NCBI GenBank assembly: GCA_021826695.1
Contig: JAKAYS010000005.1
Span: 1 to 48,894, forward strand
Origin: Acidobacteriota bacterium
GTDB lineage: Bacteria > Acidobacteriota > Terriglobia > Terriglobales > Acidobacteriaceae
DNA length: 48,894 nucleotides
Direction: 5' to 3'
Shown: positions 25,726-34,271 of the stretch, in pieces
How the letters are laid out: each line of letters begins with the position of its first letter
Position numbering within the stretch: position 1 is the stretch's first letter
The notes under the pieces: generated by a model
The model's database searches: none
Told to the model about the DNA's origin: nothing
What the model saw: the letters and a program-made list of their open reading frames with translations, nothing else
Program-made: the position numbers and the translations under genes

Positions 25726-25983
25726 GTGTTGATGATTCGCCTGTCGCGCGTAGGCGCACGCAAGAAGCCCTACTATCGCGTCGTTGTTATTGAGAAAGAC
25801 CGCGCCCGTGATGGACGCTCCCTGGAAGTGGTGGGGACCTACAATCCGCGTACCAATCCTGCGACGGTGGATTTGAAGCAAGAACGCGTGGACTACTGGA
25901 CCAGCAAGGGAGCGCAGCTTTCCGACAGAGTGCATAAGCTTGTGGCGAATGTGGCCGCGAAGGCCGCTGCACAGGCCGTCTAA
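25726..25983 (+). CDS. rpsP: 30S ribosomal protein S16 (bS16)
   Basis: S16 is needed early in 30S assembly. The sequence IRLSRVGARKKPYYRVVVIE, then GRSLEVVGTYNPRTNP and KQERVDYWTSKGAQLSDRVH, is diagnostic. The AAGGA at 25711-25715 lies ten bases from GTG 25726 and sixteen from ATG 25732, so I favour the GTG start (85 residues). The ATG start would give 83. It begins the rpsP-khpA-rimM-trmD-rplS locus; the usual upstream ffh is replaced here by an MFS gene. Confidence 0.95.
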   Translation: MLMIRLSRVGARKKPYYRVVVIEKDRARDGRSLEVVGTYNPRTNPATVDLKQERVDYWTSKGAQLSDRVHKLVANVAAKAAAQAV

Positions 25984-26036
25984 AGCGTCTTTACTGCTAA
26001 TTCCATTCCATGAGTTGAATAAAAATGAGTTTTTTT

Positions 26037-26060
26037 TGAGCGTGGCTGAGGCCACGCTCA
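26037..26060. terminator. probable terminator after rpsP
   Basis: TGAGCGTGGC (26037-26046) pairs perfectly with GCCACGCTCA (26051-26060) around a TGAG loop. It is preceded by T8 (the - strand A-tract) and followed by TTCCTTTT. The + strand T-rich flank suggests partial or full termination of rpsP. Confidence 0.7.
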
Positions 26061-26204
26061 TTCCTTTTGGTGTCTAAAGCTCTGAAGGGCTTGTTGTTCT
26101 TCGCTTAGCCCGCCCGACAGATACAGGGAGCTTGGATCGCCAATTGTCCTTCATGAAAAGGGAAGGTAACTTAACTAGTTACTAGTGGGTAAACTACAAA
26201 AGAG

Positions 26205-26233
26205 GCGACAGTTTCCACGCTTTCAGGTATAAA
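26205..26233 (+). promoter_or_regulatory. probable sigma-70 promoter for khpA-rimM-trmD
   Basis: GCGACA (26205-26210) and TATAAA (26228-26233) are separated by 17 bases. They match the -35 and -10 consensus at four and five of six bases. It lies after the rpsP terminator and 47 bases before the khpA start, so khpA, rimM and trmD can be expressed apart from rpsP. Confidence 0.5.
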
Positions 26234-26279
26234 ACAACAAGTATTTTCAGGCTTTTAATTCTTTTTGTTGGGGACCAGC

Positions 26280-26573
26280 ATGTCAGAAAATGCTACGGAG
26301 CCGTCTGCTGTTGAATTGATCGCCGAAATCGCGCGCGCACTCGTGGACAAACCAGAAGAAGTCACTGTACAGACTGCGTCCCACGATGCGGCAACGGTCC
26401 TGCGCTTGCGAGTGGACCCCACGGATGTGGGCAAAGTGATTGGGAAGCAGGGGCGGACCGCTCGCTCTCTGCGGACCATTCTTGGTGCGGTCAGTGTCAA
26501 GCTGCATCATCGTTACACTCTGGAAATTGTGGAAGAACACAAGGCGGACCCTACGCCGGGGCACGCAGGGTAA
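26280..26573 (+). CDS. khpA: KH-domain RNA-binding protein KhpA
   Basis: This is a single KH domain protein of 97 residues. The RNA-binding GxxG loop is in GKVIGKQGRTARSLRTIL. The N-terminal ELIAEIARALVDKPEEVTV is typical of the family, which acts with KhpB in some Gram-positive bacteria. The ATG at 26280 follows GGGGA at 26269-26273. Its place between rpsP and rimM is widely conserved. Confidence 0.93.
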   Translation: MSENATEPSAVELIAEIARALVDKPEEVTVQTASHDAATVLRLRVDPTDVGKVIGKQGRTARSLRTILGAVSVKLHHRYTLEIVEEHKADPTPGHAG

Positions 26574-26656
26574 ATTTCTCTACGTCGAGCATCCCTGCGT
26601 ATTTCTCCCGGCGATCATCCCTGCGTCGCGCATGAAACACATGAAACAATAGACCT

Positions 26657-27286
26657 GTGACAGATGCGGAATCATGGGTCAGCGTGGCGCGTGTGCTTCG
26701 TCCGCAAGGACGCCGCGGTGAGGTCCTTGCCGAGATACTGACAGACTTTCCTGAGCGATTTACACAGATGCGAGAGGCTTTCCTTCGCCGCAACAACTCC
26801 CTTGCTCCCACTCCCATCTTCATCGAAGAGGCCTGGCTGCATAAAGGCCGGGTAGTGCTGAAACTGGCGAAGGTCGATTCCATATCGGACGCGGAGCTAT
26901 TGCGCGGGGCGGAAGTTGTGATTCCCATGGAAGCGCGAATGCGCCTCGAAGAGGATGCGGCTTACATCAGCGAATTGATCGGCTGTGAGTTGATCGATCT
27001 GAACCAGCCTGACCGGGCGGTGGTGGGTATTGTCCGCGATGTAATGCAGCAGGAGAAGACGGCAGACCTGCTGGTCGTGACTGGCAGCGACGGTACGGAG
27101 CATTGGATTCCATTTGTCAAGGCGTATCTGGAGAGGATCGATCTGCCGGGCCGTCGGCTGGAAATGCATTTACCGGTTGGGCTGCTGGAAGTAAATGCGC
27201 CGTTGAGCGACGAAGAACGGCAGGAGCAGCAAAACGAAGCCGAAGCAGCGCTGCTCGAAAATTCTGAGGAAGATTCCCTACAATAG
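26657..27286 (+). CDS. rimM: ribosome maturation factor RimM
   Basis: RimM helps mature the head of the 30S subunit. The 209-residue protein has the N-terminal [19 protein letters not shown] and the PRC-barrel part [31 protein letters not shown] and [11 protein letters not shown]. It ends with a Glu/Gln-rich extension of about 25 residues. The start is GTG at 26657. It precedes trmD by eight bases. Confidence 0.93.
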   Translation: MTDAESWVSVARVLRPQGRRGEVLAEILTDFPERFTQMREAFLRRNNSLAPTPIFIEEAWLHKGRVVLKLAKVDSISDAELLRGAEVVIPMEARMRLEEDAAYISELIGCELIDLNQPDRAVVGIVRDVMQQEKTADLLVVTGSDGTEHWIPFVKAYLERIDLPGRRLEMHLPVGLLEVNAPLSDEERQEQQNEAEAALLENSEEDSLQ

Positions 27287-27294
27287 CGACGGCC

Positions 27295-28104
27295 ATGCAA
27301 TTCGATATCATCACCATATTCCCGCAATTTTTTGAAGGCCCTTTCAGCTTCGGCGTGCTGGGCCGGGCGCTGGAAGAGGGGCGCGTGCGGGTTGGCGTCC
27401 ATAATCTCCGCGAGTTCACCACGGACCGTCACCAGACCGTGGATGATCGTCCCTTCGGCGGCGGGGAAGGCATGGTGATGAAGCCGGAGCCGCTGTTTCG
27501 CGCGGTGGAATCTTTGGGCATCGCCGAAAAAGCTGAGCGCGACACCGCTCGCGAACGGGTCATCCTGCTTTCCGCGCAAGGCAGGCCGTTTACCCAGGCG
27601 ATGGCGCGGGATATTGCGAAGCTGGAGCGCGTGGTCTTGCTCTGCGGACGCTATGAGGGCGTCGATGAACGCGTGAACGATCTGCTGGCGGACACGGAAC
27701 TTTCCATTGGCGACTATGTGATCTCCGGCGGCGAGTTGGCGGCGGCTGTGATCGTGGACGCTGTCACCCGTCTTCTGCCCGGCGTGCTGGGCAATGAAGA
27801 TTCCGCCCGCTACGAAAGCTTTGCCGCGGAAGAAAAAATAGATCTGGATGCAAGCGAAAAGACGCCGCGCTCCACCTGCGATTCTGGCGGCCTGCTCGAT
27901 TATCCGCATTACACGCGACCCTCGGAGTTTCGCGGACTCGCCGTACCTGCCGTGCTAAGTTCCGGCAATCATGAGGAAATTCGCCGCTGGCGTAGGCGGC
28001 AATCGCTCGAGAAAACGCTGCGCAATCGCCCGGAACTGCTGCTTGACTCGACGCTGTCGGAGGACGACCGGCGGGTGTTGCAACGTCTCCAAGCTGATAA
28101 GTAG
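27295..28104 (+). CDS. trmD: tRNA (guanine-N1)-methyltransferase
   Basis: TrmD methylates G37 of tRNAs that read codons starting with C, preventing frameshifts. The 269-residue SPOUT enzyme shows [47 protein letters not shown] and the knot segment [13 protein letters not shown]. The C-terminal part [20 protein letters not shown] matches the family. It is tightly linked to rimM. The usual next gene rplS is separated by about 800 bases of repeats and a transposase remnant. Confidence 0.96.
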   Translation: MQFDIITIFPQFFEGPFSFGVLGRALEEGRVRVGVHNLREFTTDRHQTVDDRPFGGGEGMVMKPEPLFRAVESLGIAEKAERDTARERVILLSAQGRPFTQAMARDIAKLERVVLLCGRYEGVDERVNDLLADTELSIGDYVISGGELAAAVIVDAVTRLLPGVLGNEDSARYESFAAEEKIDLDASEKTPRSTCDSGGLLDYPHYTRPSEFRGLAVPAVLSSGNHEEIRRWRRRQSLEKTLRNRPELLLDSTLSEDDRRVLQRLQADK

Positions 28105-28146
28105 TCCGGTCCGGATGATGGCTCCCGCTCTGGTCCAAGGAGGTTT

Positions 28147-28182
28147 CCCCACTCAAGCCAAACTACGGCTTGAATTGATGGG
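28147..28182. repeat. REP-like hairpin 1 (TCAAGCC type)
   Basis: TCAAGCC (28153-28159) pairs with GGCTTGA (28167-28173) around AAACTAC; the element is flanked by CCCCAC and GATGGG. It is close to the exact reverse complement of the element at 28245-28275, so the pair forms a larger inverted arrangement as in BIMEs. Confidence 0.85.
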
Positions 28183-28244
28183 ATAAGGACGAAGGCTTCT
28201 ACGATGGTCGAGTAGTTTGTGGTTGAGGACCATGAGCCGGGTGC

Positions 28245-28275
28245 CCCATTCAAGCCGTAGTTTGGCTTGAGTGGG
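28245..28275. repeat. REP-like hairpin 2 (TCAAGCC type, inverted copy)
   Basis: TCAAGCC (28250-28256) pairs with GGCTTGA (28264-28270) around GTAGTTT. This is the reverse complement of the loop AAACTAC in the 28147 element. It is the second half of an inverted pair with that copy. Confidence 0.85.
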
Positions 28276-28316
28276 AAGAGGAAGGTCGCGGGTGGCCCAC
28301 ATCTCCCCTGGACTGT

Positions 28317-28622
28317 TCAACACGAGGGTGCCCCACATCTCGATTCTGAGATGTGGGAGTTGGCAGTCCGGTCAAGCTTCAAGGCCTGCAGCGCATTCGC
28401 CAGCGCCGCTCTCTTCGGTTCGCTTAGCAATAAATGTACATGCTCCGGCATCACCACGTAGCCGCTTACGAAGAAGTCGTACCGCACCCGCAGCGTCTCC
28501 AACGAACGTTCGAAAATCTCTCTCGCCGCGGACGATCCAAGATGCTGGTGGTGTCGATAACAACTGAACGTGACAAAATGAAGATCACCGGAATTTTGAT
28601 AGCGGACGAGGGAATGGGACAT
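28317..28622 (-). pseudogene. truncated REP-associated tyrosine transposase (RAYT)
   Basis: The 101-residue frame starts at ATG 28622 (a GTG at 28640 is an alternative). It matches the N-terminal half of Y1/RAYT proteins: LHFVTFSCYRHHQ, REIFERSLETLRVRYDFFV, then the metal motif VVMPEH61-V-H63-LLLSEP. The end that should carry the catalytic tyrosine is missing. The last codons (HISESRC onward) are coded by the REP-like hairpin at 28332-28357, so the gene is cut at that hairpin. It is flanked on both sides by hairpins, as RAYTs are by their REPs. It is most likely dead. Confidence 0.85.
28332..28357. repeat. REP-like hairpin 3 (CCCACATCTC type), at the cut end of the RAYT
   Basis: CCCACATCTC (28332-28341) pairs perfectly with GAGATGTGGG (28348-28357) around GATTCT. 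A further half copy, CCCACATCTCC, lies at 28296-28306. It is one of two related 10-base-stem hairpins that bracket the RAYT remnant. Confidence 0.9.
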
Positions 28623-28635
28623 GAAACATCTTAAT

Positions 28636-28661
28636 CCCACGTCTCAAACGCGAGACGTGGG
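28636..28661. repeat. REP-like hairpin 4 (CCCACGTCTC type), at the start of the RAYT
   Basis: CCCACGTCTC (28636-28645) pairs perfectly with GAGACGTGGG (28652-28661) around a six-base loop AAACGC. It has the same size and layout as the hairpin at 28332-28357, differing by one compensated base pair in the stem. Confidence 0.9.
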
Positions 28662-28720
28662 GCACCCGCGTGCGCTTCTCTCAGACCTGGGCCACCCGGC
28701 GGATGGCTTCCTGAGGTTTC

Positions 28721-28750
28721 CCCACTCAAGCCAAAAGAAGGCTTGAATGG
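28721..28750. repeat. REP-like hairpin 5 (TCAAGCC type)
   Basis: TCAAGCC (28726-28732) pairs with GGCTTGA (28740-28746) around AAAAGAA, preceded by CCCCAC and followed by ATGGG. It is the third copy of the type at 28147 and 28245. Confidence 0.85.
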
Positions 28751-28913
28751 GCCACCAGCCAAGCCCCGTTCAGGGTCAACTGAGACTCGGCCGCCGAATC
28801 GCCTGCACCCACAAAACGGTGGATTCCGTGTAAACTGATGTTTTGGCCCTTGCTTCGATTTCAGGGCACCAATCTTTCCTGGTACAACTTCATACAAGAA
28901 TAGGGAACTATTT

Positions 28914-29261
28914 ATGTCGATTCATCCTGTCATGCAGCGACTGGCTGCCAAGCTTCAGCGTACCGATCTCCCCGATTTCGGCCCCGGCGATACCGTCCGT
29001 GTCCAGGTCAAGATCAAAGAAGGCGACAAGGAACGCGTACAGGCCTTTGAAGGCATCGTGATCTCGCGCAAGAACGGCGCGGAAGGCAGCTATACCGTCC
29101 GTAAGATGAGCTTCGGTCAGGGCGTCGAGCGCATCTTTCCGCTGCACTGCAAAGTCGTGGAGAAGGTGGAGAAGATCCGTTCCGCCCGCGTCCGCCGCTC
29201 CAAGCTTTTTTATCTGCGCGCATTGCGTGGCAAGGCCGCTCGTCTGCGCGAAGCCGACTAG
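28914..29261 (+). CDS. rplS: 50S ribosomal protein L19 (bL19)
   Basis: L19 contacts both subunits. The 115-residue protein shows [33 protein letters not shown] and [20 protein letters not shown], ending [20 protein letters not shown], all typical. The start ATG at 28914 lies a little after a AGGGAAC-type site. It is cut off from trmD by the REP/RAYT region and has its own terminator. A TAAACT at 28830-28835 could be part of a promoter, but no good -35 was seen. Confidence 0.97.
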   Translation: MSIHPVMQRLAAKLQRTDLPDFGPGDTVRVQVKIKEGDKERVQAFEGIVISRKNGAEGSYTVRKMSFGQGVERIFPLHCKVVEKVEKIRSARVRRSKLFYLRALRGKAARLREAD

Positions 29262-29304
29262 TTTCCAGTTCGTCGCAATTCCAATTCCTTACGTCCCAAT
29301 TACA

Positions 29305-29339
29305 AAAGGCCGTACTTCCAATTCCGGGATACGGCCTTT
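29305..29339 (+). terminator. probable terminator after rplS
   Basis: AAAGGCCGTA (29305-29314) pairs perfectly with TACGGCCTTT (29330-29339) around a 15-base loop, 43 bases after the rplS stop. The T-run after the stem is short (TTTCTG). It may also serve the convergent gene ending at 29409. Confidence 0.65.
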
Positions 29340-29408
29340 CTGTTCGCGCGCTACCTACCGCCGGATGCCCCACCCTTCGCGCAACGGCATCGCTGCGTTG
29401 ACAGGAAC

Positions 29409-30401
29409 TTAAGGTATCTGAGGCAAAATAGCGATTTTTTCAGCTTTGAGCTGGAAGGTGAGCGCAAGCGCGACGGTATCGTCTGACAGTCGTATGCTTC
29501 GGTTGTAATACGACGAAATCTGGAAATGTCTTGCCGGGGGTGAGTTGAGCGAAACGGTAACGCCGTTGTCTTCAGCACTGCTGTTGGAGACGAAGAGCGG
29601 CAGCTTTTTTCTGACGATCACATTCGTATAGAGCTTTTGGTGGCCGATCGGCAGTTGTTCGTACGCATCTCCATCCAAGATCCAGCTCAGTGGTAAGTTG
29701 AGCGCGCTGCCTGCTTGAAAGTAGGCCAACTCGCCGAGCGTATCGTAGTTGCGCAGCACCCTCCGGTTTACCAGGTCGCTGTTGTCGCCAATGCCAAGTT
29801 GCAGATCGGGCGTAAAGCGTTTGATCGAGGTCTCGAAGTCGTTCGTGATTTCGTATGTCACGCGTCCAGTACTGAGTCCGTAGTTTTTGTCCCCGGTAGG
29901 CGCGTTGAAAGCTGCGGTTGGGGTGTAGTTGAGCCAGCCTGGCGAGAATTGCGCATGGCCGGCGATCGTGGTGTCCCCCAGCTCTCCGTATAGCGTGCTC
30001 AGACGATTGTTCGCGCTTTGAAGCGGGTTGTTGATGGGGAGGATTGGCTTGTTTGGGTTGTACTTGAATCCATTGCGGAAAAAATAAATGGGAATCGTTG
30101 CGTCTGTGCTGAAGATGCGATTGAATCGATACGAAATGGCCGGTTGAGTGAAGGCTGCCCATCCCAGTTGCGAGTCGTGCATGCCGCTGAATGCGACAGA
30201 AGCATTGAAGCCGCGCTGCGGCAGCTCAGGACCATCCAGCGCCACCAGATCTTCCGCCACGTTGAACGATGTATCGGAGTCGTTGGAGGGCAGCGAAGCG
30301 GGTGGGCTTGTCTGGCCTGCCACTGGGATCCAACTAACGCCCAGCAACAGAAATATAAAAATCGCCAAGCAGAAATCAAATTTCAATCTCATCCACGACA
30401 C
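29409..30401 (-). CDS. exported outer-membrane beta-barrel protein (transporter-like)
   Basis: The 330-residue protein has a signal peptide (hydrophobic FCLAIFIFLLLGVSWIPVAGQ near the start). A Ser/Pro-rich stretch and then alternating strands follow, through the end (VALALTFQLKAEKIAILPQIP). Segments such as FTQPAISYRFNRIFSTDATI, FNAPTGDKNYG and GDNSDLVNRRVLRNYDTLGE resemble outer-membrane transporter or MetA-like barrels. Function is not known. The GTG at 30401 or the ATG at 30392 starts it. It is inserted on the opposite strand between rplS and rnhB, which are usually adjacent. Confidence 0.7.
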   Translation of the reverse strand: MSWMRLKFDFCLAIFIFLLLGVSWIPVAGQTSPPASLPSNDSDTSFNVAEDLVALDGPELPQRGFNASVAFSGMHDSQLGWAAFTQPAISYRFNRIFSTDATIPIYFFRNGFKYNPNKPILPINNPLQSANNRLSTLYGELGDTTIAGHAQFSPGWLNYTPTAAFNAPTGDKNYGLSTGRVTYEITNDFETSIKRFTPDLQLGIGDNSDLVNRRVLRNYDTLGELAYFQAGSALNLPLSWILDGDAYEQLPIGHQKLYTNVIVRKKLPLFVSNSSAEDNGVTVSLNSPPARHFQISSYYNRSIRLSDDTVALALTFQLKAEKIAILPQIP

Positions 30402-30648
30402 CCCAGCACAACTTTAAGAGTCCCAGAAAGATGCGCCCATGGGCAAGAGAGAAAATGTGGGGGAACCATCGATGGTAATGGTGTAAACGGAAGTTGCATT
30501 CACGCTAAAGGGATGTGTCTCAGGTCCTCAAGCACCGCTCCGATAGAAACTCCCATACCGTTACTGGTCCGGTCCTTGAAGTATTGCATTCGGGTGGGAG
30601 AAAATTGGTCCATTCCAATAGGGCGGATCGATATAAACTCAGGGTGCC

Positions 30649-31350
30649 ATGCAGACGACTCCGCGCAATTCCTTAAACGTTGAAAAGACTGTCTCGAAGC
30701 AAACGGAAAAGATGCGGCGGTTGCGCGCCCTGGTCTGTAGCGACAGGCACGAACGTTCAGCGCGCAAACAGGGAGCCACCGCCATTGCGGGCGTGGATGA
30801 AGTGGGTCGCGGAGCGTTGTTTGGGCCAGTCGTGGCCGCCGCCGTGATTCTGCCTGCACGCGCGCGCATTCCAGGAGTGCGCGACTCCAAACAATTGCCC
30901 GCGGAGGAACGCGAACGGCTCGATGCGATCATTCGCAGCATGGCGGTCGCGGTCGCCATTGGATTTGCGGATGCGGCAACGATAGACGCCATCAATATCC
31001 GCCGCGCCTCGCACCAGGCCATGCTGTCTGCCATTGCGCAGCTTTCCCCGCAACCGGACTTTCTTCTGATCGACGCCGAGCGGCTCGATACACCGTGCCT
31101 GCAAAAAGGAATCGTCTATGGCGACTCGATCAGCATCTCCATCGCCGCCGCATCGATCGTCGCCAAAGTCTACCGGGATGCATGGATGCGAGCGTACCAC
31201 CAAGAGTATCCGCACTACGGACTGGCTTCGCACAAAGGCTATGGCACGGAAGAACATCTGCGCGCGCTAGAGGAGCACGGCCCATGCCCGCTGCATCGAA
31301 CGACATTTGCGCCAGTGAGAAGGGTGATGGAGTTGCGGGGGAAGGGCTAA
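30649..31350 (+). CDS. rnhB: ribonuclease HII
   Basis: RNase HII removes ribonucleotides from DNA and RNA primers. The 233-residue enzyme has GVD50-E51-VGRGALFGP, then DSKQL, LLID142AE, and AKVYRD177. These supply the four acidic metal ligands. An N-terminal extension of about 45 residues precedes the core. ATG 30649 is used. Its stop overlaps the msrQ stop on the opposite strand by two bases (31348-31349). Confidence 0.95.
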   Translation: MQTTPRNSLNVEKTVSKQTEKMRRLRALVCSDRHERSARKQGATAIAGVDEVGRGALFGPVVAAAVILPARARIPGVRDSKQLPAEERERLDAIIRSMAVAVAIGFADAATIDAINIRRASHQAMLSAIAQLSPQPDFLLIDAERLDTPCLQKGIVYGDSISISIAAASIVAKVYRDAWMRAYHQEYPHYGLASHKGYGTEEHLRALEEHGPCPLHRTTFAPVRRVMELRGKG

Positions 31351-31970
31351 ACTGCAACGGCGACTTTTCTTCTGCGCGCGGCATCCATCGCAGTCCAAAC
31401 CATGCGCGCCAGCAGCAGAACCGCCAGCACCACCGTTACCTTCCAGGGCGTGCGCACGCCGGTCTTTACGATCCACCAGTAATGGATGACACCGGCAATG
31501 GCCGCGAAGTAGGCCAGACGATGCAGCATCAGCCAGCGCTTGCCGCCCAGTTTGCGAATCGACCATGCGGTGGAGGTTGCCGCCAGAGGCAGCATCAGCG
31601 TCCAGCCGAGCATTCCCATAGTGATGAATGGCCGCTTGCCGATGTCATGCAGCATGATATGGACGTCGAAGTTCGAGTACAGCCAGATCCATGTGAACAG
31701 GTGTAGCGTGCAGTAGAAAAAGGCGAACAGCCCCAACATTCTGCGGAAGCGGATGAGCCATGCCAGATGCTTGCTGAGGCGGCGCACCGGCGTGATGGCG
31801 AGTGAGATCAGCAGCAAATACAGCGTGCAAAATCCGGTGGTGTGCGTGATGGTGGCGACCGGATCCGGCCCCAGCGCATTGGTGAATCCGCGATATACCA
31901 ACAGGCCCAATGGGACAAGGCACGCCGGAAACACCACGAATTTGAGCGCAACGAGAAAACGCCTGGGCAT
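31347..31970 (-). CDS. msrQ: MsrQ, heme subunit of periplasmic methionine sulfoxide reductase
   Basis: MsrQ is the inner-membrane heme protein that passes electrons to MsrP. The 207-residue sequence has six hydrophobic segments. Conserved histidines occur in TITHTTGFCTLYLL, FYCTLHLFTWIWL and LMLHRLAYFAAIAGVIHYWW. RRMLGLFAFFYCTLH is a YedZ signature. It starts five bases after the msrP stop, so the two form an operon. Confidence 0.93.
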   Translation of the reverse strand: MPRRFLVALKFVVFPACLVPLGLLVYRGFTNALGPDPVATITHTTGFCTLYLLLISLAITPVRRLSKHLAWLIRFRRMLGLFAFFYCTLHLFTWIWLYSNFDVHIMLHDIGKRPFITMGMLGWTLMLPLAATSTAWSIRKLGGKRWLMLHRLAYFAAIAGVIHYWWIVKTGVRTPWKVTVVLAVLLLARMVWTAMDAARRRKVAVAV

Positions 31971-31975
31971 GTGGT

Positions 31976-32947
31976 CTAAAAGTTCTTGCGAAGGTCCATT
32001 CCTTGATACAGGGAAGCCACCTGGTCGCCATAGCCGTTGAACATCAGCGTAGGCTGCCGCGCTTTCCAGAACGGCGCGCCGATCACTCGTTCATATTTCT
32101 GGCTCCAGCGCGGATGGTCCACATTTGGGTTCACGTTGGAGTAGAAGCCATACTCGTTCGGAGCGGACTCATTCCACGTGGTGCGCGGCTGGTCCTTCAC
32201 AAAACGCACCTCGACAATGGACTTCGCCGACTTGAAACCGTACTTCCATGGCAGCACCACGCGCACCGGAGCGCCGTCCTGCTTGGGCAGCGGCTGGCCG
32301 TAGAGTCCAAAAGTGAGCAGCGTCAGCGGGTTCATGGCTTCATCCATGCGCAGGCCCTCGGAGTAGGGCCAATGCAGATCGACGGACTTGATCCACGGCT
32401 CTTCTTTCGGATTGTCGAGCGACAGGAACTGCACATAACGCGCGTTGCTGAGCGGCTCGCAGGCCTTGATGAATTCAGACAGCGAGTACCCAGCCCACGG
32501 AATCACCATGCTCCATGCTTCCACGCAACGATGCCGGTAGACGCGCTCTTCCATGGGACGGAGCTTCATCAGCGCGTCGATGTCGAAGGTCTTTTTTTGT
32601 TTTACCAGGCCATCCACTTTGATGCTCCACGGGCTGGTTTGCAGGCGCCATGCGTTGCGTGCCGGATCGCTCTTTTCTGTGCCGAACTCGTAAAAATTGT
32701 TGTACGTGGTGATGTCCTGAAAGGAAGTCGGCGTCACGCCGGTCGTCGAGTATTTACTGGGAATGGTCGTCAGTTTGGTGTCCGCCTGCACCGCCTGTTG
32801 CGGAGAGGCAATGTTACTCAGTCGCTCCGCGCCCAGAGCCGCGGCACCCAGAGCGGCAGCCCCGGCCATGAACTTGCGGCGATCCATGTAGTCGGCCTGA
32901 GCAGTGATCTCAGAGGATGGAATGTCTGACGGTTTGCGAATCAACAT
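31976..32947 (-). CDS. msrP: MsrP, Tat-exported molybdopterin methionine sulfoxide reductase
   Basis: MsrP repairs oxidised methionine in periplasmic proteins. The 323-residue protein has a twin-arginine signal ([20 protein letters not shown], Arg23-Arg24). Its Moco region is YRHRC141[10 protein letters not shown], with C141 as the molybdenum ligand. [20 protein letters not shown] and the end [20 protein letters not shown] match YedY. I chose ATG 32947 because AGGAG lies upstream; the frame is open to 32983. It is followed closely by msrQ. Confidence 0.94.
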   Translation of the reverse strand: MLIRKPSDIPSSEITAQADYMDRRKFMAGAAALGAAALGAERLSNIASPQQAVQADTKLTTIPSKYSTTGVTPTSFQDITTYNNFYEFGTEKSDPARNAWRLQTSPWSIKVDGLVKQKKTFDIDALMKLRPMEERVYRHRCVEAWSMVIPWAGYSLSEFIKACEPLSNARYVQFLSLDNPKEEPWIKSVDLHWPYSEGLRMDEAMNPLTLLTFGLYGQPLPKQDGAPVRVVLPWKYGFKSAKSIVEVRFVKDQPRTTWNESAPNEYGFYSNVNPNVDHPRWSQKYERVIGAPFWKARQPTLMFNGYGDQVASLYQGMDLRKNF

Positions 32948-33073
32948 GGTTGCAACTCCTACATTTATTAAACAGGCGAACACGCCGATTTGTCCTGCTT
33001 ATAGATAGAACGTATCTCAGGCCACTTGTGGATGATGAAAACTGCAAACCAGCTATCTCTTTGAGGTGGCGGC

Positions 33074-34237
33074 TCAGGGAAGTGGCTTGTACCAGTTGTG
33101 AAAAAAGCGCATAAGCGGGCGTTCCAGCGCTAGATAACAAACGACACCGACCAGCGTACACACCAAGATACAGAGCAGGATGCCGACATCTCCGCCCCAA
33201 TGGCGGACATAGCGCCAGAAATGTTCCACCATGCTGCGCGCCGGGTTGGTGCAAAGGTAAATGGAATAGGAAGCATCGCCGAGAAATACCAGCAGGCGCG
33301 CAGGCCGGGACTGCATGGCCGGACTCCACAGCACAGCGCCAAGAACGAGCAATGCGGATGGCACTCCCCAAAGCCCGACACGCTGCCAACTGCTGAGGCC
33401 GTTCAGGACCATCCCTTCGAGGTTGATCGTGCCGTATCCGGTGAACAAGGTTGCCACGAGCGCCGCTGTTCCCATGACTGTTAACCAGAGTCCAACTGTG
33501 CGACTCGCAGGGGTAGGATTTTTGTTGGAGTGGGTATATATATGACCGATGACGCAGCCGAAGAGAAACTCCAGCAGGATGGGGTTTGCCCAGATGATGA
33601 GCATTGGATAATGCAGGCCGACCAGAGATCCCAGAGCGACTATCGCGCTTAAAAAGATAATCGTGTTCCGCACCAGATGACGTGGCTGGATCGCCATCCA
33701 TGCTGCCAGAACATAATAAAAGTACATCTCGAAAACAAGGCTCCAGCCCAGCGACAGAATTGGCGAAGCGGCGGGATAGCTCGACGATGGGAGCAGCCAC
33801 GCTGTCGAGAGCCAGGAAACGCTATTCCACAAAATGGGATGGTTGCCCAGTTGGGCCGTGAGAATGATGACCAACGTCAAAATCCAATACAGCGGAAAGA
33901 TGCGTGTGAAGCGACGCGAAAGAAATGTCCCGGCGGAGTGTTGATTTTTCTCTACAGCTCGCGTCGCGACCAGCGAGACGATGAAGCCGCTGATAACGAA
34001 AAAAATATCCAGCCCGCTTGCTCCGAAGCCTGCAAGATGAAAGAAGCCAGCCTGCCGCGTGGGAGCAAACGTGGCCGCAGCGTCGATCGAATGCGTCCAT
34101 ACCACCAACAGCGCGGCCACCGCGCGCAGCCCCTGCACCACATTCAGCTTTCCATGAGGAAGAGGCGGTGCATTGGATTCAGATTGCTCCGATACTGTCG
34201 TGAAATTCTGTACCGCGGGCATGATGTCCAGGTCCAC
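33074..34237 (-). CDS. membrane acyltransferase, acyltransferase-3 family
   Basis: The 387-residue protein has about ten hydrophobic segments. The family start is LNVVQGLRAVAALLVVWTHS, where the Arg and His are characteristic, followed by GLDIFFVISGFIVSLVAT and RRFTRIFPLYWIL. Such enzymes O-acylate surface sugars or lipids; the acceptor is unknown. GTG 34237 or ATG 34222 starts it. It lies upstream of msrP on the same strand, with 126 bases between. Confidence 0.88.
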   Translation of the reverse strand: MDLDIMPAVQNFTTVSEQSESNAPPLPHGKLNVVQGLRAVAALLVVWTHSIDAAATFAPTRQAGFFHLAGFGASGLDIFFVISGFIVSLVATRAVEKNQHSAGTFLSRRFTRIFPLYWILTLVIILTAQLGNHPILWNSVSWLSTAWLLPSSSYPAASPILSLGWSLVFEMYFYYVLAAWMAIQPRHLVRNTIIFLSAIVALGSLVGLHYPMLIIWANPILLEFLFGCVIGHIYTHSNKNPTPASRTVGLWLTVMGTAALVATLFTGYGTINLEGMVLNGLSSWQRVGLWGVPSALLVLGAVLWSPAMQSRPARLLVFLGDASYSIYLCTNPARSMVEHFWRYVRHWGGDVGILLCILVCTLVGVVCYLALERPLMRFFHNWYKPLP

Positions 34238-34271
34238 TCTTGAGATCGTTGCTGCTCGTCAAATAGCTTAT

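Noticed and set aside
26161-26190. AACTAGTTACTAGT cluster between rpsP and khpA as an operator
   Set aside because: The motif is short and AT-rich, with overlapping six-base palindromes that could arise by chance. No second copy was seen.
28829-28836. TGTAAACT before rplS as a promoter
   Set aside because: The -10-like box has no acceptable -35 at 16-18 bases, so it was not called as a promoter feature.
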